Below, in pieces: positions 53,659-63,155 of a stretch of DNA of 64,000 nt. The translations under genes and the position numbers were made by a program. The notes beneath the pieces are model-generated. The model saw only the letters and a list, made by a program, of their open reading frames with translations, was not told the origin of the DNA and made no database searches. The stretch is from assembly GCF_024494595.1 (NCBI RefSeq), contig NZ_JANHDI010000002.1:301208-365207 (forward strand), in the 5' to 3' direction. Numbering within the stretch: the first letter of the stretch is position 1; each line of letters starts with the position of its first letter. This DNA is from Halobellus rarus. GTDB lineage: Archaea > Halobacteriota > Halobacteria > Halobacteriales > Haloferacaceae.

Positions 53659-54009
53659 TCAGCTCTCGGCGTCAGTGGACTCGCCGCCGGCATCGATTCC
53701 CTCGTCGCCGGCGTCCTCACCGTTACCGGCCACGTCGCTCACCGACGGGCCGAGCGAGTCCAGCGATCCGTCGAGGAACCCGTTCACGCGGTCGTGGATG
53801 TCCGAGACGAAGTCCGGAACGGCGCTCGGGAGGTCGTCCGGCGGTCCGGCCTGCTCGGCGGCGCTCGATCCGGCGGACTCGGCTGCGTCGGCCGCGCCGG
53901 CCGCGCCGCCGTTATCTGTCGCGGGTGTGCTTCCCGGTGTCGCGGCCGCCGCGCCCGTTGCGACGATGAGCGCAGCGACCGCGACGGCGAGTAGTTTCGT
54001 TCGGTTCAT
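53659..54009 (-). CDS. Small secreted hypothetical protein
   Basis: 116 residues. MNRTKLLAVAVAALIVATGAAAATPG is a typical Sec signal peptide. The rest is Ala/Gly/Asp-rich low complexity with one possible helix (VPDFVSDIHDRVNGFLDG). Apart from the signal I see no known domain. It lies just left of a GC-rich minisatellite. Confidence 0.55.
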   Translation of the reverse strand: MNRTKLLAVAVAALIVATGAAAATPGSTPATDNGGAAGAADAAESAGSSAAEQAGPPDDLPSAVPDFVSDIHDRVNGFLDGSLDSLGPSVSDVAGNGEDAGDEGIDAGGESTDAES

Positions 54010-54426
54010 TGTCGATCTACACTCCGGTCGTGTGGGTAGACGGACGTAAACCATCGACTCGCTGAACCGGATTTTCGACCGTTTTCGCGGGTTTCACTCC
54101 GAATTTGGCGGGATTGAATCGGATTTAATTCGGCGCAACCGCCGGCGCGGATCCACGGGTTCCGGTCGCCTCGATCACGCTCGTGCGCGGAGCACCGGCG
54201 GTTTGTACGCGCACCCACGCCGGTGTGTCCACCGCGGACCGCGTGCGGGTTGCTACCGCGGACCGCGTGCGGTCGACGGATCGCACGAGAGAAACGGGTC
54301 GCGTGCGGCCGACGGGTCGCACGAGAGAAACGGGTCGCGTGCGGTCGACGGGTCGCGCGAAATGACCGGCCGCGTGAGGTTCACGGATCGGCGGCTTCCC
54401 GATACCGGGCCGGTCCGGGTGTCAGA
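54010..54426. other. Gene-free region with minisatellite
   Basis: About 415 bases between the secreted hypothetical and gltX. Apart from the tandem repeat at 54231-54374, there is an AT-rich stretch (about 54105-54130, TTTAATTC) that likely holds the promoter of the leftward gene. No tRNA or coding frame is supported. Confidence 0.5.
54231..54374. repeat. Short tandem repeat (24-bp and 36-bp units)
   Basis: Two copies of an 18-bp GC-rich motif begin at 54231 and 54255 (24-bp period). From 54267 a 36-bp unit repeats: copies at 54267, 54303 and a degenerate third at 54339 that loses one base, then a weaker fourth start. On the plus strand the units read as R-T-R-E-T-G-R-V-R-x-T-G in one frame, but no plausible gene spans them. 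It looks like a minisatellite from slippage. Confidence 0.8.
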
Positions 54427-56172
54427 TCAGGGATGCGTCCAGTAGACGACCGACTCCTCGGACCCGTGTTCGTCGACGCGCGCGAAGCCGACCCGCTCGA
54501 ACTGGACGACGTCGTCGACGGTCGTCTCGGCGAAGTCGGGTTCGGCGACGCCGGTCACGTCGCCGTCGGGCGTTCGCATTTGGACATCAATATTGTCCTC
54601 GGCGGGCGCCCAGTGGACGACGTCGACGTCGCCGTCGCGGACCACGTCGATGTCGTCGTCGGTGGCGACGAGCGTCTCGGAATCCGCGCCGATCGCACTC
54701 GCTCCGTCGCGCTCGCGGCGGACGCACGCGTAGCCCTTCAGCCAGACACGTTCGCCCGCGGCAGGAACGTCCCCGGGTTCGAGGACGACGCCGCCGGCCG
54801 CGGGGATCGTGCGCTCGCCGCGGTCCTCGTGATCGGGGTGGATCGGCGGGTGGCCGGCGTCGGGACCGCCCTCGACGTCGAAGCGCTCGCCGTCGCGGAC
54901 GAGGAAGTAGCGCTCGGCGTCGTCGTCGACGAGTTCCCGGTTCGCCGCGTAGATCGAACTCATCGAGAGATCGACGTTCGAGGTCGACGTCCCGAGGCCG
55001 ATCAGCGCCTCGACGACGGCCTCGCCGCGGATGCCCCGCCGCCGGAGGCTCTTCAGGGTCGGCGCGCGGGGGTCGTCCCAGCCGTCGAGGTCGCCCGCCT
55101 CGATCTTCTCTTTCAGCGTCGACGTCGAGAGTTTCACGTCGTAGGCGTCGACCTGGACGTGGCCCCAGTGGATCACCTCCGGGTACTCCCAGTCGAAGTA
55201 GTCGTAGACGAACCGCTGGCGCTTCGCCGAGTCCTGGAGGTCGATGCCGCGGATGATGTGCGTGACGCCCGTGAGGTGGTCGTCGACGCCCGACTGGAAG
55301 TCGAGCATCGGCCAGCACCGGTACTCGGCGGCCTCCTCGCGCGGGTGCGGCGTGTCGATCATCCGGAAGGCGACCCAGTCGCGGAGGGCGGGGTTCTTGT
55401 GTTCGATGTCGGTCCGCACGCGGAGCACCATCTCCCCGGAGTCGTACTCGCCGTCGACCATCGCCTCGAACTCCTCGCGGATCGTTTCGGGGTCCTTCTC
55501 GCGGTGCGGGCACGCCTCGCCGCTGTTCTTCAGCTCCGAGAAGGTCTCGCCCGAACACGAGCAGGTGTACGCGCCGCCGGCGTCGATCAGGTCGCGGGCG
55601 TGCTCGTAGTACGTCTCCAACCGGTCGGAGGCGACGATGACGTCGTCCGGTTCGAAGCCGAGGTAGTCGATGTCGTCGAGGATGGCGTCGTACGCGTCGA
55701 GATCCGGCCGCTTCGTCTCGGGGTCGGTGTCGTCGAAGCGGACCACGAACGACCCGTCGTAGCGCTCCTTGTACGTGCCGATGACCGCGGGCATCCGCGC
55801 GTGGCCGATGTGCCACGGGCCGTTGGGGTTCGGCGCGGCGCGCATCCGCACCTCGTCGTAGTCGTCGACGTTCGGCAGGTCCGGGAGGTCGTGCTCGTCT
55901 TCCTCGTCCTCGGCCTCGATCTCGGCGAGTTCCTCGGGCGCGAGGTCTTCGAGTCGGTCGCGCTTCGCCTCGGTCGAGAGGTCGTTGACGCGGGCGACCA
56001 CGCCGCCGACGACGCCCGGGATCTCGTCGCCGTGCGGGCGGAAGTCGGGGTTCTCGCCCATCAGCGGGCCCATCACGGCCCCGACGTCGGCGTCGCTCTC
56101 GTACTTGACCGCGTTGAGCAGCGCGTGCTTCTCGGCCTCGCGCTCGACGCGTTCGCGTAACTCGTCGTCCAT
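54427..56172 (-). CDS. gltX: Glutamyl-tRNA synthetase
   Basis: 581 residues, the archaeal class I GluRS that charges tRNA-Glu and, in haloarchaea, also tRNA-Gln before amidation. PNPNGPWHIGHARM is the HIGH motif and YDVKLSTSTLKEKI holds the KLSTS form of KMSKS. A CSCSGE...CPHRE region (around residues 205-225) is a possible zinc site. The first 100 residues are the archaeal N-terminal helical domain, rich in Glu. Confidence 0.95.
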   Translation of the reverse strand: MDDELRERVEREAEKHALLNAVKYESDADVGAVMGPLMGENPDFRPHGDEIPGVVGGVVARVNDLSTEAKRDRLEDLAPEELAEIEAEDEEDEHDLPDLPNVDDYDEVRMRAAPNPNGPWHIGHARMPAVIGTYKERYDGSFVVRFDDTDPETKRPDLDAYDAILDDIDYLGFEPDDVIVASDRLETYYEHARDLIDAGGAYTCSCSGETFSELKNSGEACPHREKDPETIREEFEAMVDGEYDSGEMVLRVRTDIEHKNPALRDWVAFRMIDTPHPREEAAEYRCWPMLDFQSGVDDHLTGVTHIIRGIDLQDSAKRQRFVYDYFDWEYPEVIHWGHVQVDAYDVKLSTSTLKEKIEAGDLDGWDDPRAPTLKSLRRRGIRGEAVVEALIGLGTSTSNVDLSMSSIYAANRELVDDDAERYFLVRDGERFDVEGGPDAGHPPIHPDHEDRGERTIPAAGGVVLEPGDVPAAGERVWLKGYACVRRERDGASAIGADSETLVATDDDIDVVRDGDVDVVHWAPAEDNIDVQMRTPDGDVTGVAEPDFAETTVDDVVQFERVGFARVDEHGSEESVVYWTHP

Positions 56173-56270
56173 TACGCGTCGGTGCGTCCTCCCCGGTAAA
56201 AAGGGGGTCGGATTGGGGGTGGGGCGGAGCCCCGACGTCCCGGGTAAAACCGCCGCCGCGGCGACCCGTT

Positions 56271-57317
56271 TTAATACCCGCGCGTGATCAGGTAGTCCGC
56301 GATATCGCCGAGCAGCGCGCGCGCCTCGTTGTCCGGGAGGACCTCGAGGTGGTTCTTCGCGTTCGCGGTGAGTTCCTCGGCCTTCGCCTCGGCGTACTCG
56401 ATCGATCCGGCGGCCTCGAGTTCGGCGACGGCCTCCTCGACCTCCGCCTCCGAGACGGAGTCGACGTCGTCGGTCTCGACCAGCGCGTCGACGTCGACGC
56501 CCTGCTGGCGCGCGTGCAGCGTGATGAGCGTCTCCTTGTTCTCGACGAGATCGGAGCCGCGCTGTTTGCCCAGCTTTTCCGATGGGACCGTCAGATCGAG
56601 GACGTCGTCCTGGATCTGGAACGCCCGCCCGGAGTCGATCCCGTAGCGGTACAGCGCCTCGACGGTCTCGTCGTCGGCGTCCATCAGGGTCGCCGCCGTC
56701 GCTGCCGCGGTGCCGTAGAGGACCGCGGTCTTCAGTTCGATCATTTCGAGGTACTCCTCGGGGAGCACCTCGGTCCGCTTCTCGAACTCGATGTCGAGCG
56801 CCTGGCCCTCGCAGATCTGCGTACAGGTCGTCGCGAGCCGTCGGACGGCATCCAGGCCGTTCGCGGGGTCCGCGCCCGTCTCCGAGAGCAGCTCGAAGGC
56901 CTTCGCGTACAGGGTGTCGCCCGCGAGGATGGCCGTCTCGGTGTCGTACTCCTTGTGGACGGCGGGCACGCCGCGACGGAGGTCGTCGTCGTCCATGATG
57001 TCGTCGTGGATCAGCGTGAACGACTGGATGACCTCGATGCTCGTCGCGGCCGACATCACGTCGATCTCCGAGCCGTCGAGCGCCGGGAACGCGTGGTAGT
57101 CCACCGACAGCGGTTCGACGTCCGCCAGCGCCTCCGCGGTCAGGAGCGCGACGGTCGGACGCAGCCGCTTGCCGCCGGCCTTCAGCAGGTAGCGGGTGGC
57201 CTCGTAGAGTCGCTCGGGCGACTTCATCGGCACGTCCTCGTCGAGCGCGTCGTTGACGAGTTCGCGCCGCTCCGCGATGGCCTCGAGCACCCGCTTCTCC
57301 GCCGCGTCCGAGCTCAT
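56271..57317 (-). CDS. idsA: Geranylgeranyl/farnesyl diphosphate synthase
   Basis: 348 residues. Chain-length synthase of isoprenoids. The first Asp-rich motif is LIHDDIMDDDDLRRG and the second is FQIQDDVLDLTV; GGKRLRPTVALL, KAFELLSETG and DLVENKETLITL also fit the family. It makes the C20 precursor for archaeal ether lipids from IPP, linking with mvk and IPK at 10.6-12.5 kb. It starts 1 base after the RNase J stop, the usual haloarchaeal arrangement. Confidence 0.92.
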   Translation of the reverse strand: MSSDAAEKRVLEAIAERRELVNDALDEDVPMKSPERLYEATRYLLKAGGKRLRPTVALLTAEALADVEPLSVDYHAFPALDGSEIDVMSAATSIEVIQSFTLIHDDIMDDDDLRRGVPAVHKEYDTETAILAGDTLYAKAFELLSETGADPANGLDAVRRLATTCTQICEGQALDIEFEKRTEVLPEEYLEMIELKTAVLYGTAAATAATLMDADDETVEALYRYGIDSGRAFQIQDDVLDLTVPSEKLGKQRGSDLVENKETLITLHARQQGVDVDALVETDDVDSVSEAEVEEAVAELEAAGSIEYAEAKAEELTANAKNHLEVLPDNEARALLGDIADYLITRGY

Positions 57318-57318
57318 C

Positions 57319-58677
57319 TCACTCCACCAGCTGGATCATATTCCCGTTCCGCGTGACGTGCAGGTCCCGACCCAGCGCGTAGCCCTGCGACTCCGCGAGG
57401 TCGACGTACGGCGAGAAGCCCTGCAGGTCCTGGTGGGCGGGGATGACGTGCTGCGGCTGGAGGGCGTCGAGCATCTGGTAGTGGCCCTCCTCGCGCAGGT
57501 GCCCCGAGACGTGGATCTCGTCGTAGATCCGCGCGCCCTGCATTCGCAGGAGACGCTCGGACTGGTAGCGCTGACCCTCGTTCGTCGGCTCGGGGATGAC
57601 CCGCGCACTGAAGATGACCTTGTCGCCGTCCTCGATTTCGTAGGGCGTCTCGCCGCGGCCCATCCGGGTGAGCATCGCGCGCGGCTCGCCCTGGTGACCC
57701 GTGACGACGGGGAGGAAGTTCTCCTTTCCTTCCTTCATGATCCGCTTGAACGTCCGGTCGACGGATTTGCGGTGGCCGTACATCCCGACGTCGTCGGGGA
57801 AGTCGACGAATCCGAGTCGCTCTGCGGTGCCGGAGTACTTCTCCATCGAGCGCCCGAGCAACACGGGCTGACGACCGATGTCCTTCGCGAACTCGACGAT
57901 CGAGGAGACCCGGGAGACGTGCGAGGAGAACGTCGTGGCGACGATCCCGCCGTCGTAGTCCTCGATCGATCGGATCGTGTCTTCGAGGTGGTTACGCGCG
58001 TGGGACTCCGAGGGCGTCCGGCCCTTCCGCCCCGCGTTCGTGCAGTCCTCGATGTAACAGAGGACGCCGTTGCCCTCGCGGCCGATCTCGCGGAAGCGCT
58101 CCATGTCGATCGGGTCTTCGAGGACCGGCGAGTGGTCCATCCGCTTGTCGAGGCCGTAGACGATCGCGCCCTCCGGGGTGTGCAGCACCGGGTTGATCGC
58201 GTCGATAATCGAGTGCGTCACGTGGACGAACTCCATCTCGACGTTCCCGGAGTCGCCGATCGACATCGTCTCGCCGGCCTCCATCTTCACGAAGTCGTTG
58301 TCGAAGCTCCCACTGAACTTCGTCTCGTCTTCGACCTGCTGTTTCGCTAACTCGATCGTGAACGGAGCGGCGACGATCGGCGCGTCGTACCGATGTGCGA
58401 GTTTCGGAATCGCGCCGATGTGATCGAGGTGACCGTGCGTCGGCACGATGGCCTTCACGTCGCCCTCGAGGTCGGACATCACCCGGTCGTCCGGGATCGC
58501 GCCCATATCGATCAAGTCGAGACTGTGCATCTTTTCGGTCTCCACGTTGTCGTGGATGAGGACCTGACTGAGGTTCAGGCCCATGTCGAAGATGACGACG
58601 TCGTCGCCCGCGCGAACGGCCGTCATCTGTCGACCGACCTCTTCGTAACCGCCGATTGTCGCAATTTCGATTTCCAT
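57319..58677 (-). CDS. rnj: Archaeal RNase J (beta-CASP exoribonuclease)
   Basis: 452 residues. Metallo-beta-lactamase motif [15 protein letters not shown] binds the two zinc ions; [19 protein letters not shown] and [16 protein letters not shown] with the late [15 protein letters not shown] mark the RNase J beta-CASP type with 5'-3' exonuclease activity. The length lacks the bacterial C-terminal domain. The ATG at 58677 ([21 protein letters not shown]) is the family start; in-frame codons upstream to 58737 lack support. It heads the unit with idsA. Confidence 0.92.
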   Translation of the reverse strand: MEIEIATIGGYEEVGRQMTAVRAGDDVVIFDMGLNLSQVLIHDNVETEKMHSLDLIDMGAIPDDRVMSDLEGDVKAIVPTHGHLDHIGAIPKLAHRYDAPIVAAPFTIELAKQQVEDETKFSGSFDNDFVKMEAGETMSIGDSGNVEMEFVHVTHSIIDAINPVLHTPEGAIVYGLDKRMDHSPVLEDPIDMERFREIGREGNGVLCYIEDCTNAGRKGRTPSESHARNHLEDTIRSIEDYDGGIVATTFSSHVSRVSSIVEFAKDIGRQPVLLGRSMEKYSGTAERLGFVDFPDDVGMYGHRKSVDRTFKRIMKEGKENFLPVVTGHQGEPRAMLTRMGRGETPYEIEDGDKVIFSARVIPEPTNEGQRYQSERLLRMQGARIYDEIHVSGHLREEGHYQMLDALQPQHVIPAHQDLQGFSPYVDLAESQGYALGRDLHVTRNGNMIQLVE

Positions 58678-59103
58678 TGTTGGATCCGAGCATCGAAAGC
58701 CACTGGTAGGGACGGGCGTCGCCCGTCTCGGAATCACGCCCGGAAGGCCGCAATTGCCGGAAACGGCTACAACGCCCGTCTGTCGTGGCGAGGGTGCTCA
58801 CTCAAACGTCCCGTCGTGTGGGACGGCCGCCCGTCGGAGGGCGACGCGTCTCGGGACCGATCGGCCCCGGCGTCTTACAGCGCGTCGGTCGTCGGCCCCG
58901 CGTGCTCCGGCCGATCCGAAGCACTTGCCCGCGGGAGTTCTGGTACTGGGTGATTCTCGACCGGGGACTAAAAACTATCCGGGTCGGCGCTGCGTCCGAT
59001 CGCACAGCCACAGACCGTTATCGGACCCGATGTTCGGTGGGAAACGTTGACCGTGGCTCCGAGCCGACTCGCGGGAAAACCGTGCGCCAGAGCCGTTCGG
59101 TGG
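58678..59103. other. Gene-poor region upstream of RNase J
   Basis: About 430 bases. I see no coding sequence in any frame with recognisable features, no tRNA and only short inverted repeats. It includes the promoter for RNase J and, from 58960 on, AT-rich patches (ACTAAAAAC). With the following pseudogene fragment it forms a stretch of decayed sequence. Confidence 0.4.
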
Positions 59104-59244
59104 AACCCCGGTTTGAGCGGGGGTGGAGGACTCTGGCTGGTTCGGCTCGTCGTCCGACGGCTCGGTAGACAGGTCTCCGCACGCCACCGAGACGGCGGCG
59201 GGAGCGTCGTCCGGATGCATCTGCCGCTCGAAGCGGCTTCGTGA
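59104..59244 (+). pseudogene. C-terminal remnant of a histidine-kinase HATPase domain
   Basis: In one plus-strand frame the sequence reads SGGGGLWLVRLVVRRLG, then SARHRDGGGSVVRMHLPLEAA before a TGA. This matches the last part of a HATPase_c domain: the G2 box (GLGLxxV) followed by the final strands of the ATP-binding domain. The first part of the G2 box is altered (GGGG for GLG), and no kinase sequence precedes it. It looks like a truncated, decayed kinase gene. Basis: pattern recognition only. Confidence 0.5.
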
Positions 59245-59341
59245 GTGCGGGACGAAAACCGAACCGAACGCCGAAAAGTACGCTCGGAGGTCGCAGACCG
59301 GCACGCGCCGTCGGGCTTCGGCGCCGCAGTATGTCCGGCAC

Positions 59342-59349
59342 ATTTAATA
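59342..59349 (+). promoter_or_regulatory. TATA box of the LSm-L37e operon
   Basis: ATTTAATA is 27 bases (centre) before the LSm ATG at 59373, so the transcript should be leaderless or nearly so. Confidence 0.6.
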
Positions 59350-59372
59350 CCGAAACGGGCGGCGCTTGGGGT

Positions 59373-59606
59373 ATGAGCGGACGACCCCTCGACGTTCTCG
59401 AAGCCGCACTCGAAGACGTCGTCACGGTCACGTTGAAGGACGGCACCGCATACTACGGCACGCTCGCCGGCTACGACCAACACATGAACGCCGTCCTTGA
59501 GCCACCGGTGGACGTCGAGGACGTCGCAGTCGGCGAACTGGAGGTCACAGCGGTCGAAGACACAACGATTATACGCGGCGACAACGTCGTGACGATACAA
59601 ACATGA
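59373..59606 (+). CDS. Sm-like archaeal protein (LSm)
   Basis: 77 residues. Archaeal LSm forms heptameric rings that bind U-rich RNAs and tRNA-like transcripts. [37 protein letters not shown] is the Sm1 motif; [18 protein letters not shown] is Sm2 with RGDNV. The ATG at 59373 is set by the TATA spacing and family length. The stop overlaps the L37e start (ATGA), the pair found in many archaea. Confidence 0.95.
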   Translation: MSGRPLDVLEAALEDVVTVTLKDGTAYYGTLAGYDQHMNAVLEPPVDVEDVAVGELEVTAVEDTTIIRGDNVVTIQT

Positions 59607-59779
59607 CGGGCGCAGGAACCCCCAGTCAAGGAAAGAAGAACAAGACGACGCACGTCAAGTGTCGCCGCTGCGGCGAGAAGTCCTACCACGTGAAAAAGAA
59701 GGTCTGCTCCTCGTGCGGCTTCGGCAAGTCGGCGAAGCGGCGTGACTACGAGTGGCAGTCGAAGTCCGGCGACAACTGA
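59603..59779 (+). CDS. rpl37e: 50S ribosomal protein L37e
   Basis: 58 residues with the zinc ribbon [22 protein letters not shown] and the basic start [17 protein letters not shown]. The family length is correct. It overlaps LSm by 4 bases, indicating translational coupling. Confidence 0.97.
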   Translation: MTGAGTPSQGKKNKTTHVKCRRCGEKSYHVKKKVCSSCGFGKSAKRRDYEWQSKSGDN

Positions 59780-59920
59780 TCTCGACGGTCTCTCTTCCCC
59801 GTACCCCTCTCACTCGAACCACTTCGATTCCCCGATACCGTCGCTTCTCGTGTGTTAGGAGTTCACATCTATCGGTCGAGATGAGGGACACCTTTGCCGA
59901 TGGAGCCACCGCTCTGTACT

Positions 59921-60586
59921 ATGAGCGAGGACCACCACAGCGAGGAAGAGGCACGCGACCACGACGAGACAGGCAGCCACGGCCACGGGGAACCGCACAG
60001 TCACGACGGCCACGATCGCGATGGCCATACCCAGGCGCACGACCACGAGCATCACGACGACGGGAATCACGCACACGACGACCACGAGCATCACGCGCAC
60101 GACGTTAGCTCCCTCAGCGCCGCCGTCGTTACGGTCTCCACGTCGCGGACGCTCGACGACGACCCCGCCGGCGACGCCATCACGGCCGCGTTCGAGTCCG
60201 CCGGACACGACGTCGCCGTCAGGGAGGTCGTCGGCGACGACTTCGATACGCTCCAGTCGACGGTCGACCGGCTCGTCGACCGCGACGACGTCGACGCGGT
60301 CGTCACTACCGGCGGGACAGGGGTCACCCCAGACGACGTGACCATCGAGGCGATCAGCGCCCTCTTCGAGAAGGAACTGCCGGGCTTCGGCGAGCTGTTC
60401 CGCCGCTACTCCGAGGACGAGATCGGAACGCGCGTGGTGGGAACGCGGGCGACGGGGGGGACGGTCGAGGGCGCTCCCGTGTTCTGTCTGCCCGGCAGCG
60501 AGAACGCCGCCCGGCTCGGCAGCGAGGAGATCATCGTCCCCGAAGCGCCCCACCTCGTGGGACTGGCGACGCGCCCGGAGGAGTGA
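59921..60586 (+). CDS. moaB: MoaB/Mog-type molybdopterin protein with His-rich extension
   Basis: 221 residues. The first 65 residues are a histidine-rich stretch with about 19 His in HxH and HHxH patterns separated by Asp/Glu/Gly, as in metal-storage or metal-delivery proteins. The rest is a normal MoaB/Mog domain: LSAAVVTVSTSRTLDDDPAG, VVTTGGTGVTPDDVTIEAI (molybdopterin binding), SEDEIGTRVVGTRATGGTVEG, FCLPGSENAARLG and VPEAPHLVGLA. It adenylylates molybdopterin before metal insertion. The extension is unusual for the family and may hold Ni, Zn or Mo/W-related metals; function inferred. Confidence 0.85.
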   Translation: MSEDHHSEEEARDHDETGSHGHGEPHSHDGHDRDGHTQAHDHEHHDDGNHAHDDHEHHAHDVSSLSAAVVTVSTSRTLDDDPAGDAITAAFESAGHDVAVREVVGDDFDTLQSTVDRLVDRDDVDAVVTTGGTGVTPDDVTIEAISALFEKELPGFGELFRRYSEDEIGTRVVGTRATGGTVEGAPVFCLPGSENAARLGSEEIIVPEAPHLVGLATRPEE

Positions 60587-60976
60587 TGCTATCGGACTAG
60601 CATCACGTGATAGTCGGCCGGCCACGGTCGGATAGACGCCGGTTAGAGTGGAGAGCCGCGGCTGTTTGACCCGTATTGGCGAACAGTCGACACCCGTTCG
60701 GGCGATGATCGCCCGTCTCCACGTCGACGTGTCGAGCGACCGCGGCCCGACGCGGAGTGATCCTCAGATCACACCGCGGTTGGCCTCCCGTTCGTATATA
60801 AACGCTCGTCGGCCCCCGACACCGGGTTTCCGAGCCGTCTGGCCAGCCAGACTGAGCTCGGATTCCGCTCGACGGAGTTCGAGGCGTGTAGCGGTGAGAA
60901 GGCTGAAAACCGGGGGGCGTGCCAACGGGAAACGGTATGCGTGGCCTTTTAATGCCACTGCGACCACGCTCTGTGT
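60587..60976. other. Long upstream region of ilvD
   Basis: About 390 bases without a supported gene. The promoter is at its right end: TATA TTTTAATG (60947-60954) flanked by GTGGC (60941-60945) and GCCAC (60954-60958), a 5-bp dyad over the TATA box. The centre to ATG distance is about 27, giving a leaderless mRNA. Elsewhere there are short hydrophobic-looking frames but no recognisable domain. Confidence 0.5.
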
Positions 60977-62734
60977 ATGAGCAAGCAGGAACCACCCGAA
61001 CGCGAGGACGGCGCGGACGAGGAGCCGTTCTCGACCGGCAAGGACCCGGACCTCCCTAGTACGGACGTCACGGAGGGACCGGACAAAGCGCCCCACCGCG
61101 CGATGTTCCGCGCGATGGGCTTCGACGACGAGGACCTCGGTTCCCCGATGGTCGGCGTCGCCAATCCCGCCGCGGACATCACCCCGTGTAACGTCCACCT
61201 CGACGACGTCGCCGACGCGGCCATCGAGGGCATCGAAGACGCCGGCGGGATGCCCATCGAGTTCGGGACGATCACCATCTCCGACGCCATCTCGATGGGC
61301 ACCGAGGGGATGAAGGCCTCGCTCATCTCCAGAGAGGTCATCGCCGACTCCGTCGAACTGGTCGCCTTCGGCGAGCGGATGGACGCCCTGGTCACCGTCG
61401 CCGGTTGCGACAAGAACCTGCCGGGGATGATGATGGCCTCGATCCGAACGGATCTCCCCTCGGTGTTCCTCTACGGCGGGTCGATCATGCCCGGCCAGCA
61501 CGACGGCCGCGACGTGACGATTCAGAACGTCTTCGAGGGCGTCGGGACCTACGCCGAGGGCGAGATGGACGCCGACGAACTCGACGACCTCGAACGCCAC
61601 GCCTGCCCCGGAGCCGGCTCCTGCGGCGGGATGTTCACCGCGAACACGATGGCCTCCATCTCGGAGGCCCTGGGGATGGCCCCGCTCGGCACCGCCGACC
61701 AGCCCGCCGAGTCACCCGAGCGCTACGAGGTCGCGCGGCGCTCCGGCGAGGCCGTCCTCAACGCCGTCGCGAACGACATCCGCCCCTCCGACGTCCTCTC
61801 GAAGAAGTCCTTCGAGAACGCCATCGCCCTGCAGGTCGCGATCGGCGGGTCGACCAACGCCGTGCTCCACCTGCTCGCGCTCGCCGCGGAGGCGGGAATC
61901 GACCTCTCGATCGAGGAGTTCGACGAGATTTCGCGGAAGACGCCGAAGATCGCGAACCTCCAGCCCGGCGGAACGAAGACGATGAACGACCTCCACGAGG
62001 AGGGCGGCGTCCCGGTCGTGATCCGCCGCCTCCTCGACGCGGGGCTGTTCCACGGCGACGCGATGACCGTCACCGGCCGAACCATCGAGGAGGAGCTCGA
62101 GGAACTCGACCTGCCCGAGGACGACGAGATCACCGGCGACTTCATCTACACCGTCGACGACCCCTACCAGGAGGAGGGGGCGATCAAGATCCTGACCGGG
62201 AACCTCGCGCCCGACGGCGCGGTACTGAAGGTGACCGGCGACGACAAGTTCCACCACCAGGGCCCCGCACGCGTCTTCGAGGGCGAAGAGGAGGCGATGC
62301 GGTACGTCCAGGAGGGCCACATCGAGTCCGGCGACGTCCTCGTCATCCGAAACGAGGGGCCGCAGGGCGGCCCCGGGATGCGCGAGATGCTCGGCGTCAC
62401 CGCCGCGGTCGTCGGCCAGGGTCACGAGGACGACGTCGCGCTCCTGACCGACGGCCGCTTCTCCGGCGCGACCCGCGGCCCGATGGTCGGCCACGTCGCG
62501 CCCGAGGCCGCGGTCGGCGGGGCGATCGGCCTCCTCGAAGACGGCGACGAGGTCACCGTCGATATCCCCGAGCGCGAACTCTCCGTCGACCTTTCAGAAG
62601 CTCAACTCGACGCCCGACGCGAGGAGTGGGAGCCGCGTGAACCGGCCTACACGTCCGGTGTGCTCGCGAAGTACGGGAACGACTTCGGGTCAGCCGCGAA
62701 CGGCGCGGTGACGAACCCCGGCGCGAAGGAGTAG
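60977..62734 (+). CDS. ilvD: Dihydroxy-acid dehydratase
   Basis: 585 residues. IlvD carries an Fe-S cluster and dehydrates dihydroxy acids in valine and isoleucine synthesis. The cluster cysteines sit in [15 protein letters not shown] and [18 protein letters not shown], and an earlier conserved cysteine in [32 protein letters not shown] is the C-terminal signature. The N-terminus has an acidic extension of about 25 residues. The gene is solitary here; the other branched-chain genes are outside the window. Confidence 0.95.
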   Translation: MSKQEPPEREDGADEEPFSTGKDPDLPSTDVTEGPDKAPHRAMFRAMGFDDEDLGSPMVGVANPAADITPCNVHLDDVADAAIEGIEDAGGMPIEFGTITISDAISMGTEGMKASLISREVIADSVELVAFGERMDALVTVAGCDKNLPGMMMASIRTDLPSVFLYGGSIMPGQHDGRDVTIQNVFEGVGTYAEGEMDADELDDLERHACPGAGSCGGMFTANTMASISEALGMAPLGTADQPAESPERYEVARRSGEAVLNAVANDIRPSDVLSKKSFENAIALQVAIGGSTNAVLHLLALAAEAGIDLSIEEFDEISRKTPKIANLQPGGTKTMNDLHEEGGVPVVIRRLLDAGLFHGDAMTVTGRTIEEELEELDLPEDDEITGDFIYTVDDPYQEEGAIKILTGNLAPDGAVLKVTGDDKFHHQGPARVFEGEEEAMRYVQEGHIESGDVLVIRNEGPQGGPGMREMLGVTAAVVGQGHEDDVALLTDGRFSGATRGPMVGHVAPEAAVGGAIGLLEDGDEVTVDIPERELSVDLSEAQLDARREEWEPREPAYTSGVLAKYGNDFGSAANGAVTNPGAKE

Positions 62735-62825
62735 CTGTTCGGCCGGTTTCGTCGGCAGCACTACGATTTCTGACAGACGTTCAGCAGATCTTTTTGCGAC
62801 TGGCGACGTCGTGCCACCCGTACCG

Positions 62826-63131
62826 ATGATCGTACTCCACGCGACCTTCCCGATCAAGCCCGAGAAGCGTTCCGAGGCGCTGAATCTCGTCGAGAACCTC
62901 GTCGAGCAGTCGAACCGAGAGCCGGGGATGATCGACTATCAGGCGGCGACGGACGTCCGAGACGAGAACGTGATCCGATTCTTCGAGCAGTACGAGGACG
63001 CCGAGGCGTTCGAGTCGCACACGGGGACCGATCACTTCCAGGAGTTCGAGGCCGCGCTCGACGACCTGCTGGCGGGCGAGCCCGAGGTCGTCAGGTTCGA
63101 CGTGGCGTCGGCCGCCGAACTCGAACTGTAG
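62826..63131 (+). CDS. ABM-domain protein (quinol monooxygenase-like)
   Basis: 101 residues. MIVLHATFPIKPEKRSEALNLVENLVEQSNREPGMIDYQAATD and IRFFEQYEDAEAFESHTGTDHFQEFEAAL are the antibiotic-biosynthesis-monooxygenase ferredoxin-like fold found in YgiN and related small dimers. No catalytic residue can be named; quinol oxidation is one option. The ATG at 62826 matches the fold's start. It converges with the peroxiredoxin at 63156. Confidence 0.85.
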   Translation: MIVLHATFPIKPEKRSEALNLVENLVEQSNREPGMIDYQAATDVRDENVIRFFEQYEDAEAFESHTGTDHFQEFEAALDDLLAGEPEVVRFDVASAAELEL

Positions 63132-63155
63132 GAGTCGGTCTCGCCACTTCCGGTT

